Shown: positions 44,062 to 55,765 of the stretch, in pieces
How the letters are laid out: each line of letters begins with the position of its first letter
Position numbering within the stretch: position 1 is the stretch's first letter
From: Aricia agestis
Lineage: Eukaryota; Arthropoda; Insecta; Lepidoptera; Lycaenidae
NCBI RefSeq assembly: GCF_905147365.1
Contig: NC_056412.1
Location: 7,494,001 to 7,558,000 of the forward strand
Reading direction: 5' to 3'
DNA length: 64,000 nt
Translations under genes and position numbers: made by a program
Notes under the pieces: model-generated
Database searches by the model: none
What the model saw: the letters and a program-made list of their open reading frames with translations, nothing else
What the model was told of the DNA's origin: nothing

Positions 44062-44736
44062 CGGTGGTCCGTCGACCACTTGTGGTCCCTGGAGGTATTC
44101 CAAGTGGTCTGCGAAGACATCCTAATAATATGTGAGAACTCAGAAGTTAGTAAGGAGTATGCACTATGCAGTCACAAAAATCACATCAAATTAAAATCTG
44201 TAACTTTTAGATTTTTGCCGAATAAAAAAAAGATTGCTAATTTAAATTTAGTTTGTTATTATTTTTAGCAATATTCCGCGAAAACAACTTCCACCTTTAA
44301 GTAAATGAGTGAGTGTACGCATAGGCATGCGTACAGCACCTCCCTCCTCCCACACTGCCTCGCGTACACTCGCATGCAACAACAACACCACCACCACACA
44401 AGCAATAATGTTGGCAAATCCGTGCAAGGCCCCTCACCACCATGCAGGTTGAAAACCTCGACGCGCGTTTCGCCCCAACACCGGAGCATCCTCAGGATGT
44501 GGACTCTACGAACAACGTCACTTAACGGACGTTGTTCGTAGAGTCCACATGGATGGACAACTATGGATTTCCGCAAAGTAATGCCTGATTCCATTAACTA
44601 GATTGCTAATTAGTAATTATAAAGTTGTGCTTCTTTATCAAACAACCATTATTTTAGGTAAACCAATCGGGTGGTCCCCGGCTAGACAAACATTTGGTGA
44701 AATGGTCCCTCATGACTAAAAGGTTAAGAACCACTG
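44048..44736. mobile_element. hAT-type element with perfect 8-bp target duplication
   Basis: Ends CAGTGGTTCTTAACC and GGTTAAGAACCACTG, with GTTTAAAT on both sides (44040-44047, 44737-44744). The inside includes GGTGGTCC words near both ends and no transposase. An insertion-like GC-rich segment with its own palindrome lies at about 44284-44570. Confidence 0.9.
44497..44550. repeat. Perfect palindrome, 23-bp arms, 8-nt loop
   Basis: ATGTGGACTCTACGAACAAC...GTC pairs perfectly around ACTTAACG, inside the hAT element. Confidence 0.92.
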
Positions 44737-45184
44737 GTTTAAATACTAGTTAACTAGTTTTCAACAATACAAAACAGTAGCAGCCCTTTACCGAATCCCT
44801 GAATATGGACACGATACACTTACACAACCTTCGGATAATGGATGTACATTATAATCCATATCAGTCAAGTTTAAATTGTGTCTCCAAACGAAAATGTCAA
44901 CTTATAATCTACGTAATTAAGTGAGTGTCAGACGGGTTTAGCTCGGCTGGGGCGCGCGGGATATCGCTTTACAGTAACACGGCACCGGCTTATGTTGTTA
45001 CTCCATAATACGACAATCTAAACATACAGTCTACTTGATTTAGACGGTGAATTGTTAAAAAAATGTAAGGTATTACGGCTGTTGTCTCATAATATCAAAT
45101 TTAATTTACGATTTCAAATAATATGACGTACCGATTGACTTTTTGTGACTCAGAAACATACTTCGCTACGAGCGTAGAGACTAA

Positions 45185-46081
45185 GGGGGCGTCCACAAAT
45201 TACGTGAGGTATTTAAGGGGGGGAGGGGGTCGAGTCAAATCTCATCTAATCTTACGTTGGGGCGAGGGGGGGTCTCGGCAAATCTCACGTAATTTTTTTT
45301 AGGGTTCCATAGCCAAATGGCAAAAAAACGGAACCCTTAAAGATTCGTCATGTCTGTCTGTCCGTCCGTATGTCACAGCCACTTTTCTCCGAAACTATAA
45401 GAGCAATACTATTAAAACTTGGTAAGTAGATGTAGTCTGTGAACCGCATTAAGATTTTGATACAAAAATGGAAAAATTATTAAAAAATTTAGGGGTCTCC
45501 ATAGGTACAACTGAAGCAAAAAAATGTTTTTTTCATCTAAGCTATGTGTGTGGGGTATCTACGGATAGGTCTTCAAAAATCATATTGAAGTTTCTAAAAT
45601 AATTTTCTGTTAAAAAGAGAGAGACTCTTCCAAAGTGGTAAAATGTGTCGCCCCCCCATTTTTCAACTTCTAAAGTAGGGGCATGATAAGTCAAAAAAAA
45701 ATATGATATTATACATTACTATTGGGCGAGTCCAACTCGCACTTGGCCGGTTTTTTTCTCATTGTTACAAAAAGTAATATACTATTTTGGTCCATTTCAT
45801 CCAGATTGTACGTATACTTAAGATTTAATCGTAATCGTAATACAATTTGCATTAAGATCATTCACTAATTCGTTCGAAAGAAAATAATTTCATTCATACT
45901 TTTACGTTATACATCGACTGATTGTCAAACAATCCAACGCGTTTAGGTAAGAAATCCACATTTTTTAAATCTTACGTGAGATTGGGGGTGGGGGAGGGGG
46001 GTCGAATACTAATTTCTCATGAAATAGCCAGGGGTGAGGGGTCAGAAAATGTGAAAAACACCTCACGTAATTTGTGCCCCC
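45185..46081. mobile_element. MITE interrupted by repeat family 4
   Basis: The left arm GGGGGCGTCCACAAATTACG...GTGAGGT (45185 on) pairs with the right arm ACCTCACGTAATTTGTGCCCCC (46060-46081). G-rich stretches follow each arm. The family 4 repeat at 45297-45758 interrupts it. Confidence 0.72.
45297..45758 (+). repeat. Interspersed repeat, family 4
   Basis: A full copy from AGGGTTCCATAGCCA to GCGAGTCCAACTCGCACTTGG, with TGTCTGTCTGTCCGTCCGTA near the start. It interrupts the MITE at 45185-46081. Confidence 0.75.
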
Positions 46082-46654
46082 TTAGCCGGCATGCCGCATG
46101 CCGCATGGTGTTAACCTATATTGCTATATGCTAATAGTTCAGAGATGTAGTAGAAATAAGTAGGTGACGGCAATTACCCTTCGGGAATCTTTTAACTACT
46201 TAAAAAAAATGCTTCAACAAAATGAGCATCGGAACTGTCAAGATACGAAAGGGCCCGCTCGAGCAAACGAACATATCAAACAACGTCAGACACCCCAGAG
46301 GCACTCGCGGGTTAACTCCCGCTAAATGAATTATTTCTTCCCGTCGAGGTGGCGCCTCTATTGACGTAGCAAACTTCGCTAAATAGTTCCATTCCCACCG
46401 CTATTATTGTTCGCAACTGTCGCCCAACTCGCGCTGACAGTCTGTCGACACAATAGTCGGCGGAGGAGAAACTTATACAGTATACACTCGACTGTATGAA
46501 TAATGTAACCACAGTTTATTGTGTACGTCAGCGTTACTTTTTAATGTTTTCTTATCACGGTTCGGAAAACTGTAGTCAATATTACAAAAACTAGCTAAGC
46601 TTTTAATGAATTAAAAATATTAATCATAAAAATAATAAATCTTCCGTGTGTTTT

Positions 46655-47048
46655 TAACCAACTTCAAAAAAAGGAAGTTATCAATTCGACGCGTATGTAT
46701 GTAATTATTTCAGAACTGCCCATTAACCGACTTCAAAAAAGGAGGTTGTCAATTCGACGCGTATGTATGTTATATTTCCAGAACTTCCCAATTTTCGTAT
46801 ATGGTTAGTCTATATCAGCGTCTGAACGAATGTGACCAATTTCAAAAGTGTATGTATATTGTATGTATGTATGTTTTTATGTTTGTGTTCGCATATCTCT
46901 AGAACTGCCATTCCGATTTTAGTAATTATTCTTTTTTTGTTGTACTAGGTATTGTTCAACTTAGGGAATAATTCAAGTTTCATCAAAATCGGTTCACTAG
47001 TTTTGGAGATGTTTTAATCCTCAATTACGTACAATTTTGAAGTCGGTT
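46655..47048. mobile_element. MITE with ACCGACTTCAAAAA ends and a partial tandem left end
   Basis: The element 46735-47048 has AACCGACTTCAAAA / TTTTGAAGTCGGTT ends. An extra copy of its left end (AACCAACTTCAAAAAAAGGA...CAGAACTGCC, 46655-46720) precedes it in the same direction. Confidence 0.72.
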
Positions 47049-47353
47049 TTATCTTTTTAAAATACAGTTATTATTATTGTGTTTTATTCGACCAGGTGTA
47101 AGTAACTATATGGCTACCGTGTGTGCTGTCTGGTACTTTATATACTATTCGATGTGCTGCATAGTAGAGTCTAATACTCAGGTAAGTCGCAAAGCAGCTT
47201 ACTTCTGTGGGCGCGACTCCCAATTAATATGTTAATGTAAGAATGTATGCAGGTTATGCAGGAGGCTGCAAGACGAACGCTCGCACGGATTTGGATTGCA
47301 TAGCAGCTCCGATTCCGGATTACCCAGCTATAATAATTCTGCATAAACCTAAC

Positions 47354-47755
47354 GCCTCCGGGGTCTAGTGGTATGAGCGCGGCTCTTGACTCGGAGGTCG
47401 TGGGTTCGATTCCCGCGTCGGAAACATTTTATTTCCAAGTTTGGTTAGGACAGTACAGGCTGATCACCTGATTGTCTGACAAGTAAGATTATCCATACGT
47501 CGGGTGGGCATGTAAAAAGTCGGTCCTGCGCCTGATCTCTCGCCGGTCGTGTCGGTCTTCCGTCCCACTGGGTTATGAGAGTAAAGGAATAGAGAGTGCA
47601 AGAGCACAAGAGTACACTCTTGTGCTCTTGCACTCTCTATTCCTGCGCACACACTTGGGCACTATAAAATTACTCTTGCGTAGCTGGCCTGGTTTCAATG
47701 AAACCGGCCACCGTCACCGAAACCAGTGTGGGAGCTATTATATTATTATAATAAT
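47354..47755 (+). mobile_element. tRNA-headed SINE, family 1, carrying an extra palindrome
   Basis: A near-intact head (box B GGTTCGATTCC) and body of the same SINE. It differs from the other copies at 47586-47643, where GGAATAGAGAGTGC... is followed by its own reverse complement; the other copies pass straight to TGTACTGCGCACAC here. The 3' end is an ATT-rich run. Confidence 0.9.
47586..47643. repeat. Perfect palindrome inside a SINE, 28-bp arms, 2-nt loop
   Basis: GGAATAGAGAGTGCAAGAGC...AGAGT pairs perfectly around AC. Its outer 14 bases are SINE sequence; sister copies have only one orientation. Confidence 0.92.
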
Positions 47756-48124
47756 TCTAATCAAATGTTCGCAGATACACATTCAGCTAGTGATATAATT
47801 CTTTAAAAGTATTTGATGTATGCAGTATGTATTTTTTAGTTATGTTACTAATGGAATTGGTATTATATAGTTTATATTGTATTATATTGACATGTTTAAA
47901 CACATACAGAAATACTTTTTATTATTGAGAATAATTGAGAGCAATAACTTTCTCAAAATGTTGAGTTAATGTGTAGAAAATCTAAGACCTTTCTTTTTTA
48001 GTTCCGCAGACCGTAGCTTAATTGAAATAATAATATGTTTCTTCAATAAAACAGGATGTTATATTTTCATGTTCTAAGATAAATTACGAAATTTTTTTCT
48101 CCTTCATTTTAGGCAGAGTTAACA

Positions 48125-48414
48125 TAATTTAGATTTAATAAAAAAAACAACTATCCATTTTTAATTTGACAACAGACTTCAACCATATAATATCAATGCA
48201 TGTATAATATGAAACAAAAGCTGTGTACAATACTTATTTAGATTAATTAATTAATCAATGTATTATTAACTTACTAACCTAATATCCTAAGATCCGACCG
48301 TAAAATCCTGCATGAATCGTTTTTTTCGATCAAATATATTTTAAAATAATCTTTAGAACGTATAGAATGGATTAATGTTGGGTTGCCTTGTTAAAAGTAG
48401 CCGCAAGTACAAGT

Positions 48415-48510
<96 letters not shown>

Positions 48511-48715
48511 TATTGACTGACAAGCCAGTGTGCGCGTTGTTATGTGTGTAATATTTTATTTATTAAAATATTATATATTTATAATAAAAGCATATTTTTT
48601 AAACAATATTAGCTCGATGCACTCCTTCTCCATATAAACTACAACTGTGCGAGATTTCATGCTCCTACTTTTCCGCATTTTTCGTTAAAAGGGTTCCAAA
48701 GTTTTTCGCTCGCAA
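48125..48715 (+). repeat. Interspersed repeat, family 5, holding an (AT)46 run
   Basis: Same family as 15481-15800. In this copy the middle is expanded by the microsatellite at 48417-48508. Confidence 0.6.
48417..48508. repeat. (AT)46 microsatellite
   Basis: Forty-six uninterrupted AT units. A likely spot for cruciform formation, length polymorphism or assembly error. Confidence 0.95.
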
Positions 48716-49030
48716 CATAAGGATATCTATAATTATATTAATAAATACATAGATATCCGTAAATCATTTTGTAATTGACAATGTATTTAAAATTTTTAGG
48801 CCTTCTCATCTTAATATTAAAATAACAGGTTATCGCTTGCAATATTTATAAACCTGATCTTTAAATATGTTATTCTACGTAATGGTAATAGTGTCCGATT
48901 CTTGATTACTCAATAATATTATACCGATATAAAATCAATGTGTAATAATAATTGTAATATAAAAGTTGTTATAATGGTGTTAATTATAATATATTATATT
49001 ATGTACCTTCATTATACAGTTTTTTATGTA

Positions 49031-49116
49031 CCTTCGATAGCTCAGTTGGTAGAGCGGTGGACTGTAGCTGGTTAACTGACATCCATAGGTCGCTGGTTCA
49101 AATCCGGCTCGAAGGA
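49031..49116 (+). tRNA. tRNA-Tyr (GTA) with 13-nt intron
   Basis: Same mature sequence as the copies at 33508 and 50136. The intron is CTGGTTAACTGAC, differing by one base from the 33.5-kb copy. TTTTTT follows the discriminator A as terminator. It lies on the opposite strand to the 33.5-kb copy, 1.0 kb before the third one. Confidence 0.95.
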
Positions 49117-49743
49117 TTTTTTACTTTATCAAACTCTGTATAAGACAGTTGCTTGAGCATTCACCCTTTACACCCTTTACTGATTTAGCTCTACATTTTA
49201 TGCGAATGATAGGTGAGCAATAACTTAAATTGAAATTAATTACGCCACAAACACAACTTTTAATTACTTAAAAATATATAAAAGGTCTCAAGGTAGCAAA
49301 TAAAAATACAATAAAAAAATAAAGGACAATAGTGCATGCTTAAAGGACAATATTTTGGCAGCTACTCTGCTTTATTTGCGTTGTGCATCGCATCCCAAAA
49401 ATAGACGCAGCGTTTTTCGATAACCTAACCACAGACTACATAATAATTATAGATATTATGTATAATGTAGGCCTCGTCAAATGCGTATGCATTATGGCCC
49501 TCCAGATCGCTGCCTAGCTGTAGTCAATTAGCTGGGGCTTTTACAATACCGAAAACCCTAACTAATTATTGTTCCACACTATAATTAATGTCAGTCCGAA
49601 ATAAAAGGTTGTGCGGTTACCGAACCACTCACGGACTGGTATGGAGCGCTCTCTTAATCGATTTATTTTGCTATTAACAAGCGGGGGATGGCGCGGCTAA
49701 TTTGATTTTTTACTAAAAAGAAAAATAAAAACAAACAGCTAAA

Positions 49744-49960
49744 ACCCGGCCAAGTGCGAGTCAAATTGACGCAAGAATTGACTTTTTTACTGTAAGTAAA
49801 AAAGTCACACTTTTTTTATAAAATTATTATGGAAATAATATTGCACCGAAAAGTAATGTGGGTTTTGGTCGTACCGGCACCAAATATTAAATCAGTGAAA
49901 GATTCAACTTTAGGTGGCTGCCAAATAAAATACAGCCTCTAACAAGCAGATAGACGGACA
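49744..49960 (-). repeat. Fragment of repeat family 4
   Basis: Begins CCCGGCCAAGTGCGAGTCAA and fades into AT-rich sequence; GATAGACGGACAAG is a remnant of the far end. Confidence 0.45.
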
Positions 49961-50135
49961 AGAACACTTCTTAGTGTTGTTTAGAATCATAAAATATGCA
50001 CGAGAATACAATGTTGATACATACAACACGTTTACACGTCTTACGTAATAATTACGTGCCGAGATTAAGTAGAGCACCTTTCACCTTTATTATATCACGT
50101 TATAGATAACTTACTTTTTACAATTTTAAAATGCA

Positions 50136-50221
50136 CCTTCGATAGCTCAGTTGGTAGAGCGGTGGACTGTAGCTGGTCAACTGATATCCATAGGTCGCTG
50201 GTTCAAATCCGGCTCGAAGGA
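50136..50221 (+). tRNA. tRNA-Tyr (GTA) with 13-nt intron
   Basis: Third copy, with identical exons. The intron CTGGTCAACTGAT carries two changes against the 49.0-kb copy. It is followed by TTTTTT. The flanks are unlike those of the other copies beyond the gene, so this is dispersed gene duplication rather than a long tandem repeat. Confidence 0.95.
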
Positions 50222-50495
50222 TTTTTTATAGAGATGATAAGTAACCGGATAAACATTAGAATATGCAACATACTTCTACACAAGCCAGCTAAGAAGTCTT
50301 CCATACTTTTAATTTATTTTCAGTGTATCCGCGTCGGTTTAAAGCTGTTTTTAAAAGAAATCTCTTTTAAATTGATGTGGTCTAAGTTTACTCATTGTAA
50401 TCTAATTGCTCATATATCTGGCAATGTTCTGGTATTTGTTATTTACAATTACTAATAATCGTAATGTAACATAATTATTATCGTTCTTACATTAA

Positions 50496-50600
50496 GGGCC
50501 TGTTTCACCAATTAACTTGACAGATCAAGTATGGAGAATCTGTCAAAAAAGTTGCGAACAGCCTATTAGGCACTTTATCAGAGAGCGGTGAAACAGGCCC
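50496..50600. mobile_element. MITE, TTAA-flanked, same family as 12488-12615
   Basis: Terminal repeats GGGCCTGTTTCACC / GGTGAAACAGGCCC. TTAA lies on both sides (50492-50495, 50601-50604). Short internal deletion relative to the 12.5-kb copy. Confidence 0.82.
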
Positions 50601-50604
50601 TTAA

Positions 50605-53600
50605 TATAACTACTAACCGCCACTACCAATACAGCATTTCACAAGAGACTTGAGGCAACTCCAATTGTGATAACTGCGGAAACAACTCCGCCTGCCGAAC
50701 TCCCCACACGTCATACAATCACGCTGAGCTGTTCACTGTTCAATTTAGTCTATCACTAATTGTACGCTCCTCAGTATATTTTCGATGGAGGTAGTGCGGT
50801 TGAAACACCGTGGGGAGAGTGGGGACCCAGTTTGCATGTCTAATGTGAGTGGCATAAAGATAAGAACGTTTCCGCCTTGACAGACGTCGACCGTCCGACT
50901 GGCTAAAATGTCCTTAACTGTAGGTTCTGTAGTCCGCATTGTGTACTTAAACGCATTATACGTAAACTCATAGATTACTGTGCAAACGACTATGTGACAC
51001 TTCTCAGTCTAATATACAAAGGGCTTACCGACATCGATCTGTTTATGTGATAAACATCTTTTGAGATTTAAGGCATATTTGATAAAATAACTTTAGCCTA
51101 ATTTAATATTATATAAATAATATAAACATATTAATCCTCTATTAATATAAAGGTTGTAATCCAACCGTCTGTTACCATTTGCCACCACAAAATTAAAACG
51201 ACTGTAAGCGGCATTTAATACGGGCCCATCAAACAGTCGTTACCGGCGTAGTACGCTCCTGCGGCGCAGGTGTCCAAATCATTACACGACTTCATTTCTT
51301 ATGCACAAAACTGCCGCAATTTTAAAATTAATCCACCCCCCACCTTAAATATGTATGGGGCAACAGGCATTTGATAAATTGACAGCCATCATACAAAGGG
51401 CACCTCCCAAAGATCAAACACGGGCCCGGCGAATAATTCAGTCCGACCCGACACTTAGCATAAGGTCAAACTGACATTTCGTACAGCATTTACGGCCGTC
51501 GCTCGTAATGTGGCACACGAGTCACGCCACGATAGGGATGTTCCCATATCGGTAAAAGTTATACTTTCATTGATAAAAGAGTTTTGTTTATCAGTGGTAG
51601 AATGAATAAATGAAATATATACAGTATGTTTAAGTGGTGTCCTGTATGTTTTATGTTATTTGTTACTACAATTGTCAATTTATATTGCATAATTTATTGT
51701 ACAGTTTGCTTGGTGCAACTACATCATTGGGTCCGTATTTCAAAATTAAATATAAGTAATATTTTAAATATTTACCAAGGATGTTTATTATTAAAGTAAC
51801 GTGGGAGAGCCATGCTTCGGCACGAATGGGCCGGCTCGACCGGATAAATACCACGTTCTCACAGAAAACCGGCGTGAAACAGCGCTTGCGCTGTGTTTCG
51901 CCGAGTGAGTGAGTTTACCGGAGGCCCAATCCCCTAACCCCTACCCTATTCCCTTACCTACTCTCAACTATTCCCTTTCCTTCCCTACCATCCCCTATTA
52001 CCCTATTCCCTCTTAAAAGGCCGGCAACGCACTTGCAGCTCTTCTGATGCTGCGACTGTTCATGGGCGACGGAAGTTGCTTTCCATCAGGTGACCCGTTT
52101 GCTCGTTTGCCCCCTTATTTCATAAAAAAAAAAGTAAGATATTATTAATTGTAACATGTATTAAGCAAGTTTTAATTTTTAGATTTCAGGTAAGGTCAGG
52201 CTTACAAGGCGGCAAGTGACTAAGCAGCTACTTACATATCGATAAAATTTCCCAGCACTGCGCGTAGTTAAGCTATAATAAGTACCTACTCCAAAGAAAT
52301 CGCCTCGTACTCGTATTTGTCGCAGCAGTATTTATTTTGACGTTGCGTCCAACTTAATTATTCAAACTGCAGTTTGACATGAAATGCATACTGTTTGACA
52401 ATTGAAATAGGTAACATAACGATTGATTTGCTTAGGCCAATTGCACAGTGGTAACCCTTGGCTTATTATATTATTGTTATTTATATTACTTATCCTTCAT
52501 TTAAATACGAAGAATAAAAGATAATTATTCATGATACTAGCGGGCCTGACGGACGTTGTTCCGTGTTTACTATGAAATTACAATTATTATTGTCAATAGC
52601 GATAAAGTATTATATTATCACAAATTGTAAACTTTCTTAGTTTCTAATTTTACATGTAATTTTATTAAATTTTTACTCCTTACATTTAAAAAATCTACCG
52701 CTCTTGAGGTTAGCAATGACGAACATAATATTATTTAGCTAGTAATTATTATATTTGAAATAATAATTAATTATTTATTTATCCTAAATCTGAACGAGCC
52801 TAACAATTAATTTGAATGTTTTCATCATCACAAATCATTTGAATTTAGAAATGAGAACCGCTAAACCGCTGCAAAAACATAATATGCAATAAAATCCATA
52901 AAATCAAATAGACCTCCAAAGTAGAATCACTCACTGCTTGAACTAATTTACGATGGATCCAATTAAGTCAATCTGCCATTAAATCCGTTTTCTTAGCGAG
53001 TCATCTTCCGTCTCCATAAAACGCGCGAAAACCTAATGCCATTTCACGGCGGAGTAAACCTTTCTCTCGGAGTTAGCGTCTGTTTAAACTTGGCTTAACT
53101 TAATCGATCACGAAGGTTCTTAATTAGAGCTTTGTCTTAGCGAGGATCGAAGCGATTTTAATCTAATTACTAATGTTATTCCAAAAGTTTTTAGATCCCT
53201 GAAATTACTGAAAAAAAGGTTTATTACACTTTAAAAGAAGAGATTTTCAGTTTTCCTTTTTGTTTGTGTATTCGTGGATATTTTTAAAAGTGCTAGTGCT
53301 ACAATAGAATTTAGTAACAAAACTTTTAATACCGTTGAGTTACTAGCACTTTTATAGAATCAGGTAAATATAAAAATTGCAAAAATCTTCGTGATGTATT
53401 TACGCCGAGTTTATCAGAATTAATATCAAAATCGGTAGAATGACGTGTGACGTAACCCCACGTACCACGTAGAGTTTGTCGCCGCGAGTTAACGTTAAGC
53501 CGTAAGCTGAGTGTCTCCATATTAATATTCATAATCGTCGTCTCCGCCTCGTATTAGAGCGACGAAACCCTGATCCTAATACATTTCGACAGATCCGACG

Positions 53601-53982
53601 TCTGAAATTGGTACCATTTGAATGATATTCATTTTAACGTAAAACTTTGATTCTCCTTTAATGATAGTAACTTGCTATTTTACTATGCGAAGTTATGTTT
53701 GACATTATTAAAGTGTATCATGTATGAAAAGAAGTGCAAAGTTTGGCTGACACGACGTACACACAATGTCACATCGCACGTAATATGATATCAGCGCTCG
53801 ACTCTATATTTCTTAATATACCATAAATCGTAATGTTTGCGCATTTAGAATAAAAGTAAAAATAAACTGTTAAGTCGTGTGACTTGCGTTTCGGAGGGCG
53901 GCCGGCGCGCTACCCTTTGGGACCACAAACCGTAATTATGTCTGAAACAATGCTCCACCTTATTTTTATCCATTTTGCGCTC
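50605..53982. other. Non-coding apart from repeat family 3
   Basis: 51170-51540 and 52920-53180 look unique and moderately GC-rich. 53876-53960 is a GC-rich islet next to the LINE tail. No exon-like signal. Confidence 0.5.
51799..52134 (+). mobile_element. A-tailed lepidopteran repeat, family 3
   Basis: Full-length + strand copy ending in a 10-A tail. AAAGTAA occurs just before the start and just after the tail, a possible short target duplication. Confidence 0.78.
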
Positions 53983-54480
53983 AATAATAATAATAATAAT
54001 GTACTTTATTCAGCTCGATAACATAAAAACCTTAATCTAGACAATTACAACATGCAAATTATTTTATTTTCAATGGTTTTTTATATTATAATGTTAAGAT
54101 CGCAACCGGCAGCTTAGCTAGGTTACAGTATAACCTGTGTTAAAGCCGCCGGAAAGGGTTTTCCCAACTACTGATCGCATATCGCTGATTTTACATTTCA
54201 GACAATTAAAATTAGATTACAAATCAAATCAATGTTTAAAATTAATCAAGCTTGATACAATAAACAATACAAAATAAAGTATAAGAATTCCAATCAATTA
54301 TATATCATAAATATTAATTATCAAATTATTACATTAAAATATACAATTAAATATTGGTGGTACAAATTTAATATTATATTAAACCCAATATAATTGGTGT
54401 GTATTTATGTGCACATTGTGTTCGTGTGTACTTTGTGCGTGTGGTTGAGGAGTGTTATTAGAGTCAGAGTGTGAGTGAGC

Positions 54481-55765
54481 CTACAACGTTATAGTCAACA
54501 AATCTTCAGTATCTTCGTAAGTCAAACCTAGGAGCCAGTCATTGAGCGTATCTTTACAGTTTTTAGTGTTCAATTCATATATTGGTAAATATTTATTTAT
54601 TTTGTTATATAAATAAGGAGCTAGAAAGTAGTTATATCTCATCGATTTTACAAAGTTATAGTTATTAATTTGACAGATTTTATCACTGCGGCGTTTGTTT
54701 ATTTTTTTAAAAGCAGTTGCGGCATGCTGTGCTAGGATTGTGCTCATTATAAAATGTTGTCTTACTGTTAGCACCCTGCAACATTGGTATAATTCCGTCG
54801 TGGGAAAGGTATAATTTCTAAATGTGCCAACCTTCAGTATTGCTCTTTGCGCGCGTTCGAGCTTTAGAAGTTGAGATTTAGGTACTCCACCCCAAGAGGA
54901 GATGCAATAGGTTAGGGTGGATTGACAAAGAGCATGATAAACCCTCTTAAGGATATGTGGATTGGCTACGTGTCGGAGCGTTTTAAATATATAAATAAGT
55001 TTGCGAACTCTAGCTTGAAGGAGGTCTATGTGTGTTGAAAATGAGAGATTGCAATCGAGTATGACACCTAAATATTTAACACTCTGAACACGTGATAGCC
55101 GTGGACAATCACAGGGTTGGGAAAAAGTGCGACATGCATGTGCGATTAAAGTCATTGCAGGTGGGGGTTGAGAAGATGCCCGTAAGGAAAAAGTCATGTA
55201 GTGTGTTTTGTCAGCATTAAGAGTAAGAGAGTTTGCAGCCAGCCAAGTGGAGACTAAGTCAAATGCACTTTGTGCAGTGACAAAAGCTTCACCCCAGGAA
55301 TCGCCCACAAACGTAAGTGCCGTATCGTCGGCAAACGCCGTTATTTTGGTATTTTTGTAGGTCAATTGGCATAACTCATTTAGGTACACAAGAAACAGCG
55401 TGGGGCCAAGTACACTTCCCTGGGGGACGCCGTAGGTAATTGGGAGCTCTTTGCTTTGGTGTTTATTGATTTTAACACATTGAGTTCGTCCTGTCAAATA
55501 GTCTCTCAAAATATCAAGAGAAAGCCCCCTAACACCCACCCTTTCGAGTTTTTTGAGAAGTAGGGGCAAAGAGACCGTGTCAAAGGCTTTTGCGAGGTCC
55601 AAAAAGATAGTTAAAACCTTTTTTTTGTTATCTAAGTGTTTGATAATGTGGTTGGTAAGGTTCAAAACAGCTTCAGACGTGGATTTTTTTCTTCGGAAAC
55701 CGTATTGATTGGGGGATAAAAGGTTTTTTGCCTCTAGGAAATTAGTCAGCCGCTTATTATTATGC
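54481..55765 (-). CDS. LINE ORF2, reverse transcriptase and C-terminus
   Basis: Continuation of ORF2 after the frameshift. The frame reads KRLTNFLEAKNLLSPNQYGF upstream of the first TTG at 55665. From that codon: FLDLAKAFDTV (21-31, catalytic Asp), YGVPQGSVLGP (78-88) and AFADDTAL with the FADD catalytic pair at 111-114. Then come LNADKTHYM, VKYLGVILD and a C-terminal region with LKRVYHALCQSTLTYCISSWGG, standard for insect LINEs. It ends at TAA near 54481. Apart from the single shift it has no internal stop, so the copy is young or well preserved. Confidence 0.9.

Noticed and set aside
44265..44594. 109-residue minus-strand frame and its + strand partner
   Set aside because: Both lie across a palindrome and CAC-rich sequence inside a hAT element.
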